Below are positions 15,205-19,517 of a stretch of DNA of 19,517 bases, one piece after another; within the stretch, counting starts at the first letter, position 1; each line of letters starts with the position of its first letter. The notes under the pieces are model-generated. The model was not told the origin of the DNA. It saw only the letters and a list, made by a program, of their open reading frames with translations, and did no database searches. The position numbers were made by a program, and so were the translations under genes. Origin of the DNA: MED-G78 sp964546275. GTDB taxonomy: Bacteria; Pseudomonadota; Gammaproteobacteria; Magnimaribacterales; D2472. The stretch spans positions 1 through 19,517 of the forward strand of contig CAZJJG010000025.1 of assembly GCA_964546275.1 (NCBI GenBank), written 5' to 3'.

Positions 15205-18087
15205 TTATTGACATGCTTCACACTCTGGATCATCCAAAGAGCATGCAGTTGGTACTGGAGCAGGAGCTCCAAGTTCTTGTTTTGGAGCCTCTTCCGCCCC
15301 TGAGCTAACAGCATTTAGTTTTCCTTGTTGTACTGTAGATTTTTCTGTTGATGTTGCTGCTATAGATCTAAGGTAGTAGGTGGTCTTCAAACCTGAGTAC
15401 CATGCCATTCTGTATGTAATATCTAGCTTTTTGCCATCAGCATTTCCTATGTATAGATTTAAGGACTGCCCTTGGTCTATCCATTTTTGCCTTCTACTTG
15501 CAGACTCAACAATATATCTTGGCTCAACCTCAAATGCAGTTGAGAAAATCTTTTTTATATCATCAGGAATTCTTGATATTTGAGATAAGCTTCCCTCGTA
15601 ATATTTAAGATCGTTGATCATTACATCATCCCATAAATCTAATTCTTTAAGTTTAACTACTAGATGCGGATTCACAATTGTAAATTCACCAGATAGATTA
15701 GATTTAACATATAAGTTTTGGTAAGTAGGCTCTATAGACTGAGTTACACCTGTAATGTTTGAAATTGTTGCTGTTGGAGCAATTGCCATTACGTTTGAAT
15801 TTCTCATGCCATCTGAAATTACTTTTTTTCTTAATGTATCCCAATCGAGCGTTTCGGACCTATCAACATTTAGATATTCATTTCCTCTATTCTCTGCAAG
15901 AATTTCAATTGAATCTTTCGGTAATATACCTTTGCTCCACAAGGAGCCATCAAAAGTTTCATATTTCCCTCTTTCTTTTGCAAGCTCAGTAGATGCATGA
16001 ATTGCATAGTAACTAATTAACTCCATACTTCTATCAGCAAAAGTAACAGCTTCATCACTACAATAGGCAATATCTTGCATATATAAAGAATCCTGAAAGC
16101 CCATCATTCCGAGTCCTATAGGTCTGTGCTTTAAATTTGAGTTTCTTGCTGTTTCTACAGAATAATAATTAATATTTATTACGTTATCTAACATCCTTAT
16201 AGCTGTTGAAACAGTTTGTTTTACTTTTTCTTCATCCAGAACGCCGTCTTTCATATGCCTTGCTAGGTTAACTGATCCTAAATTGCATACAGCTATTTCA
16301 TCTGCGCTTGTATTTAAAGTAATCTCTGTGCATAAGTTTGATGAATGAATCACTCCTGCATGTTGCTGAGGAGATCTTAGATTACATGCGTCTTTAAAAG
16401 TGATCCAAGGATGACCAGTTTCGAAAAGCATAGTCAGCATTTTTCTCCATAATTCTTTTGCTGGAATTGATTTTGCTTGATCCATTTCTCCAGCCTCTGC
16501 TTTTCTTTCATATTCTTCATATTTTTCTTCGAAAGCTTTCCCAATTAAGTCATGGAGCTCTGGAGTTTCTCCCGGTGAAAAAAGTGTCCAATTTTTACCT
16601 TGCTCAACTCTTTTCATAAATAAGTCTGGAACCCAATTAGCCGTATTCATATCATGCGTTCTTCTTCTTTCGTCTCCCGTGTTCTTTCTTAACTCTAAAA
16701 ATTCTTCAATATCTAAATGCCATGTTTCTAAATATGCACACATTGCTCCTTTTCTCTTACCGCCCTGATTAACAGCTACAGCAGTATCATTTGCTACCTT
16801 TAAGAAGGGCACTACACCTTGGCTTTTTCCATTAGTTCCTTTGATATATGAATTCATAGCTCTAACCGAAGTCCAGTCATTGCCTAAGCCACCAGCCCAT
16901 TTTGATAAAAGAGCATTATCTTTCATGGCTCCAAATATTCCATCCAAGTCGTCTGGTATTGTTGTCAGATAACAAGACGATAATTGAGGCCTTCTTGTTC
17001 CAGAATTAAATAGGGTAGGGGTTGAACTCATATAGTCAAAACTTGATAGTAATTTATAAAATTCTATTGCTCTTCCTTCTCTATCATCCTCTTCAATCGC
17101 AAGACCCATAGCAACTCTCATAAAGAAAACCTGAGGGAGTTCATAACGAGTGTCATTGCTATGTATAAAGTATCTATCATATAAAGTCTGAAGACCTAAG
17201 TAAGTAAATTGATTATCTCTTGTGTGGTCTAAAGCTTCTCCAAGTCTCTTAAGGTCATATGTTTTTAGCTCCGGATTTAATATATCTAGCTCTATTCCTT
17301 TATCAATATAAGCATTTAAGGCTAGAGGATAATATTTCTCCATGTCTTGATAGCTTGACTCATTTACAACTCCTAAAAATCCAAGCGCTTCACTTCTAAT
17401 TTGATCCATAAGTATTCTGGCTGTTACGAACGAATAATTAGGCTCTTTTTCCACTTTTGTTCTTGCTGACATAACTAGGCTTGTTCTCATGTCTGCAATT
17501 GATACACCGTCATATAGATTTTTTAGTGCCTCTTCTAAGACTTCATTCATTGAAACCTCTTCTAGCCCTTCGCATGCATCATTAATGAGTGCTGCAACCT
17601 TATCTATATCTAAAGGCTCTAATGTTCCGTCTGTTTTGGTTATATTTATTTCTAGTCGATTTGGTATATCTATTACCGGCGCTTCTTTCTTTCTTTCTTG
17701 AGTTCTTTCTTCTCTGTATAAAATATAACTTCTTGCTGCTTTGTACTCCTCACTTCTCATTAATTGCAGTTCTACTTGATCCTGAATTTCTTCTATGTGA
17801 AGCGTGCCACCTGATGGCATTCTTCGTTCAAAAACTTCCATAACCTCTTCGGTTGTTTTATTAACCTTTTCATGAATTCTGTCACTTGCTGCAGCATTAC
17901 CTGATTCGACTGCTAAGAATGCTTTTGTAATAGCAACTTTTATTTTATCCACCTCAAATCCAACAACCTTTCCGTTTCTTTTTATTACTCTTATTTTTCC
18001 TGGTGCATTTACAGCTAACTCGTTAGCTTGCTTTTGCTGAGTTGCCTGCAGGTTCGTTGTTTCTTGTGTTGTTTCGTTTAGTGACAT
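15205..18087 (-). CDS. nrdA: Ribonucleoside-diphosphate reductase alpha subunit, class I, two ATP-cones
   Basis: Catalytic subunit converting ribonucleoside diphosphates to deoxy forms for DNA synthesis. The 960-residue protein has two tandem N-terminal ATP-cone regions. The first (about 32-125) has an intact VIKRNG start; the second (about 146-236) has a degenerate ITKTDG, as in Pseudomonas where only the first cone is thought to bind nucleotide. Catalytic residues are C372 (SSCYLTTIPDD, E. coli C225), N584, C586 and E588 (SNLCTEITL, E. coli N437/C439/E441) and C601 (C462). The radical-transfer pair Y904-Y905 sits in KTTYYLRS. The C-terminus ends CSLDDPECEACQ, with the C956-x-x-C959 pair that reloads the active site from thioredoxin or glutaredoxin. 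The full length shows no intein. An AGAGAG just before ATG 18087 is a modest ribosome site. Confidence 0.97.
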   Translation of the reverse strand: MSLNETTQETTNLQATQQKQANELAVNAPGKIRVIKRNGKVVGFEVDKIKVAITKAFLAVESGNAAASDRIHEKVNKTTEEVMEVFERRMPSGGTLHIEEIQDQVELQLMRSEEYKAARSYILYREERTQERKKEAPVIDIPNRLEINITKTDGTLEPLDIDKVAALINDACEGLEEVSMNEVLEEALKNLYDGVSIADMRTSLVMSARTKVEKEPNYSFVTARILMDQIRSEALGFLGVVNESSYQDMEKYYPLALNAYIDKGIELDILNPELKTYDLKRLGEALDHTRDNQFTYLGLQTLYDRYFIHSNDTRYELPQVFFMRVAMGLAIEEDDREGRAIEFYKLLSSFDYMSSTPTLFNSGTRRPQLSSCYLTTIPDDLDGIFGAMKDNALLSKWAGGLGNDWTSVRAMNSYIKGTNGKSQGVVPFLKVANDTAVAVNQGGKRKGAMCAYLETWHLDIEEFLELRKNTGDERRRTHDMNTANWVPDLFMKRVEQGKNWTLFSPGETPELHDLIGKAFEEKYEEYERKAEAGEMDQAKSIPAKELWRKMLTMLFETGHPWITFKDACNLRSPQQHAGVIHSSNLCTEITLNTSADEIAVCNLGSVNLARHMKDGVLDEEKVKQTVSTAIRMLDNVININYYSVETARNSNLKHRPIGLGMMGFQDSLYMQDIAYCSDEAVTFADRSMELISYYAIHASTELAKERGKYETFDGSLWSKGILPKDSIEILAENRGNEYLNVDRSETLDWDTLRKKVISDGMRNSNVMAIAPTATISNITGVTQSIEPTYQNLYVKSNLSGEFTIVNPHLVVKLKELDLWDDVMINDLKYYEGSLSQISRIPDDIKKIFSTAFEVEPRYIVESASRRQKWIDQGQSLNLYIGNADGKKLDITYRMAWYSGLKTTYYLRSIAATSTEKSTVQQGKLNAVSSGAEEAPKQELGAPAPVPTACSLDDPECEACQ

Positions 18088-18224
18088 ATCTCTCTGTTAT
18101 CCTTTCGCTTGTTTTCTACCTTGTATTTTCGTTAAACTATTTTTGGAGTTTTCTTTTCCAAGAGGTTTTGAAACAAGCTTTTACTTTTAAATGCTTTTTT
18201 CTTCCTGTAGACAATATTACTCAC

Positions 18225-18233
18225 TGTGGATAA
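18225..18233 (-). promoter_or_regulatory. DnaA box, exact TTATCCACA
   Basis: The + strand reads TGTGGATAA, the exact complement of the strong DnaA box TTATCCACA. It lies 138 bases upstream of the nrdA start codon and 122 bases from the glpK start, on the nrdA side of the NrdR-like boxes. E. coli nrdAB is also preceded by DnaA boxes, so a regulatory role is likely, though binding is inferred. Confidence 0.75.
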
Positions 18234-18248
18234 AGAAGCAAGAGGAAA

Positions 18249-18264
18249 ACACAATATATAGTAT
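18249..18264. promoter_or_regulatory. NrdR box 1
   Basis: The 16-mer ACACAATATATAGTAT agrees at 15 of 16 positions with the NrdR consensus acaCwAtATaTwGtgt as I remember it, including the invariant C and G nine bases apart. NrdR is the ATP-cone/zinc repressor of bacterial ribonucleotide reductase operons. The position upstream of nrdA, 162 bases from the ATG, fits. nrdR itself is not in the window. Confidence 0.75.
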
Positions 18265-18277
18265 ATTTTTTTTAGAT

Positions 18278-18293
18278 ATTATCTATATAGTGT
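18278..18293. promoter_or_regulatory. Possible NrdR box 2, degenerate
   Basis: Aligned on the conserved G, this site matches about 12 of 16 consensus positions. The right half (TATATAGTGT) is perfect and the left half poor. It lies 29 bases from box 1 between equivalent positions, slightly under the usual 31-32 bases (three helical turns) between paired NrdR boxes. AT-richness alone could yield such a match, so it counts only because box 1 is so good. Confidence 0.45.
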
Positions 18294-18312
18294 ATATAGG
18301 CTGTTATTGACT

Positions 18313-18321
18313 TGTTGATAA
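18313..18321 (-). promoter_or_regulatory. Near-match DnaA box (one mismatch)
   Basis: The + strand reads TGTTGATAA, one base off TGTGGATAA. It is in the same orientation as the other two boxes and exactly 11 bases before the perfect box at 18324, i.e. about one helical turn. This phasing suggests a cooperative pair, but a single mismatched 9-mer in AT-rich DNA is weak evidence alone. Confidence 0.5.
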
Positions 18322-18323
18322 TA

Positions 18324-18332
18324 TGTGGATAA
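18324..18332 (-). promoter_or_regulatory. DnaA box, exact TTATCCACA
   Basis: Second exact DnaA box (TGTGGATAA on the + strand), in the same orientation as the one 99 bases to the left and 22 bases before the glpK ATG. It would sit between or over the putative glpK -35 and -10, so bound DnaA could repress glpK or act over distance on nrdA. Confidence 0.75.
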
Positions 18333-18354
18333 ATATTTGTTTTTTGGAGGATTT

Positions 18355-19517
18355 ATGAAAGAAATACTTGCTTTAGATCAAGGCACTACAAGTTCAAGAT
18401 CAATCGTATTTGATGAAAATCTAAACGTTGTCAGAGAATCACAAAAAGAATACAAGCTTTCTTATCCAAACGATGGCTGGGTGGAAGCTAATCCTGATGA
18501 CATTCTGAATTCAGTTAAACAAACTCTTAATAATGTTTTAGACGGACATTCGTCCATTAATAATATTGAGTGTTGCGGCATAACCAATCAAAGAGAATCT
18601 ACGGTTATATGGGATAAATCAACAGGCAAAGCTATTTACCCTGTAATTATCTGGCAGGATAGAAGAACTGCAGATTTGTGCAACTCTTTAAAAGATGATC
18701 CATTAATTGTTGAAATGATAGCTGATAAAACTGGATTAGTTGCTGATCCATATTTCTCTGCTACCAAAATTAAATGGATTTTAGATAATGTAGATGGCGC
18801 TAGGAGAAAGGCTGAGGCTGGAGAATTAGCTTTTGGAACCATTGATAGTTTTTTAATCTGGAATTTATCTGCTGAAAGAAATCACTTAACAGACGTTACT
18901 AACGCCTCAAGAACACTTCTATTTAATATAAAAAATCTATGCTGGGACGATGATCTTCTAGATTTATTTAATATTCCGGCAAATATTCTTCCTGATGTTG
19001 TGTCCTCAGATGCAGCATTTGGCAGCATTGTGGTTGACGATAATATAATTCCAATTTCTGGCGTTCTAGGGGATCAGCAAAGCGCCTTAGTTGGCCAGAA
19101 CTGTTTTTATGAAGGCAGCATGAAAAGTACTTATGGTACCGGCTGTTTTTTAATGGCAAACACAAAAGATAAAATACTTCGCTCTAACTCAGGTCTTTTA
19201 TCAACCATTGGATATAAAATTAATAACGAAGTTTCTTATGCTTTAGAGGGAAGTATTTTTTCAGCTGGAACTATTATTCAATGGCTTAGAGATGAAATGA
19301 AGTTTTTCAATGATTCTAATGATAGCGAGAAGTATCTAAATCAAGACGGTAACGCAAATAATCTATTATTTATACCTGCTCTAACTGGGCTTGGAGCCCC
19401 GCAATGGAATCCAGATATTAGAGGTGGTTTTTATGGAATTACTAGAGATACTTCAAAAAATGATTTTGTAACAGCTGCATTTAATTCTTTATGCTATCAA
19501 ACAAAAGAAATTTTAGA
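18355..19517 (+). CDS. glpK: Glycerol kinase, 3'-truncated by window edge
   Basis: Phosphorylates glycerol to sn-glycerol 3-phosphate, feeding glycolysis and phospholipid synthesis. The first 387 residues, of about 495 expected, are present and uninterrupted. The FGGY-kinase ATP site DQGTTSSR lies at 8-15. Glycerol-binding residues are R80-E81 (TNQRES), Y133 (DPYFSATK) and D240 (GDQQSALVGQ). TYGTGCF (259-265), ALEGSIFSAG and the GLGAPQW motif follow in the usual order, and the protein matches E. coli GlpK along its length. A strong GGAGG (18346-18350) lies four bases before ATG 18355. The gene is divergent from nrdA and shares its control region with DnaA boxes. No GlpR operator or glpF is seen on this side; glpF or glpD could follow beyond the right edge. 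Confidence 0.96.
   Translation, partial: MKEILALDQGTTSSRSIVFDENLNVVRESQKEYKLSYPNDGWVEANPDDILNSVKQTLNNVLDGHSSINNIECCGITNQRESTVIWDKSTGKAIYPVIIWQDRRTADLCNSLKDDPLIVEMIADKTGLVADPYFSATKIKWILDNVDGARRKAEAGELAFGTIDSFLIWNLSAERNHLTDVTNASRTLLFNIKNLCWDDDLLDLFNIPANILPDVVSSDAAFGSIVVDDNIIPISGVLGDQQSALVGQNCFYEGSMKSTYGTGCFLMANTKDKILRSNSGLLSTIGYKINNEVSYALEGSIFSAGTIIQWLRDEMKFFNDSNDSEKYLNQDGNANNLLFIPALTGLGAPQWNPDIRGGFYGITRDTSKNDFVTAAFNSLCYQTKEIL

Larger units (their letters stand above)
18088..18354. promoter_or_regulatory. Divergent nrdA/glpK control region
   Basis: This is the only non-coding stretch of note: 267 bases between the divergent starts of nrdA (left) and glpK (right). The part next to nrdA (18088-18224) is purine-rich on the nrdA-sense strand and shows no clear hairpin or gene. 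It is probably a 5' leader. The part from 18225 to 18335 is very AT-rich and holds two exact DnaA boxes, one near-match DnaA box and one or two NrdR-like boxes. A TTGACT hexamer (18307-18312) followed by TAAATA 17 bases later is a possible glpK promoter, weak in its -10. Confidence 0.7.

Noticed and set aside
15755..16000. Open frames of about 80 residues on the + strand inside nrdA (also at 17489-17843)
   Set aside because: They are shadows of the nrdA codons: the AT-rich antisense yields Phe/Leu/Ser-rich chains without homology or start signals.
18088..18224. Riboswitch or small RNA in the nrdA leader
   Set aside because: Only a purine-rich (nrdA sense) tract with an AAGCTT palindrome is visible. 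I find no conserved aptamer core such as a cobalamin box, and class I RNR is not expected to need one.
18042..18233. 63-residue + strand frame running from nrdA into the control region
   Set aside because: It is Phe/Leu-rich, overlaps the nrdA start antisense, has no ribosome site and ends within the upstream DnaA box; probably chance.

Overview
The window is an ordinary, very densely packed stretch of chromosome from an AT-rich marine-type gammaproteobacterium. By eye it is roughly one third G+C, and AGA is the dominant Arg codon. The gene order rplS, xerD, dsbC, hom, thrC, prfB, lysS matches parts of the Pseudomonas and E. coli chromosomes. The small spacers, low G+C and Pseudomonas-like NrdA/NrdB suggest a streamlined lineage such as SAR86. 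That placement is inference and was not tested by a search. I see no mobile element, CRISPR array, prophage, tRNA or rRNA gene.

Region 1 (1-7267, + strand) is one colinear block: the 3' part of rplS (L19 with an unusual acidic repeat extension), xerD (chromosome dimer resolution), dsbC (periplasmic disulfide isomerase), hom and thrC (threonine synthesis from aspartate semialdehyde), prfB (release factor 2, without the usual programmed frameshift) and lysS (lysyl-tRNA synthetase). Spacers run from a 1-base overlap to 20 bases.

Region 2 (7274-9343, - strand) reads alkB-like dioxygenase, then malate dehydrogenase, then a small unknown protein. It converges on lysS. Region 3 (9382-12662, + strand) holds a MalY/PatB-type PLP lyase/aminotransferase, a translationally coupled ferredoxin-reductase-type flavoprotein, and a short-chain dehydrogenase like the hydroxyacyl-CoA dehydrogenase domain of peroxisomal MFE-2.

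Region 4 (12664-18087, - strand) reads nrdA, nrdB, a hemolysin III/TrhA-family membrane protein and a glutathione S-transferase, apparently as one transcription unit. The aerobic class I ribonucleotide reductase is complete in its visible catalytic and metal residues.

Region 5 (18088-18354) is the only sizeable non-coding stretch and the most interesting part of the window. It separates nrdA from the divergent glycerol kinase gene glpK, which runs off the right edge. It carries two perfect DnaA boxes, a third one-mismatch DnaA box next to one of them, and a near-perfect NrdR box with a weaker second copy. This is the architecture expected for replication-coupled dNTP supply. I found no convincing new defence or mobile system. 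The most checkable oddities are this control region, the L19 extension, the loss of RF2 autoregulatory frameshifting, and the guests in the nrd operon.
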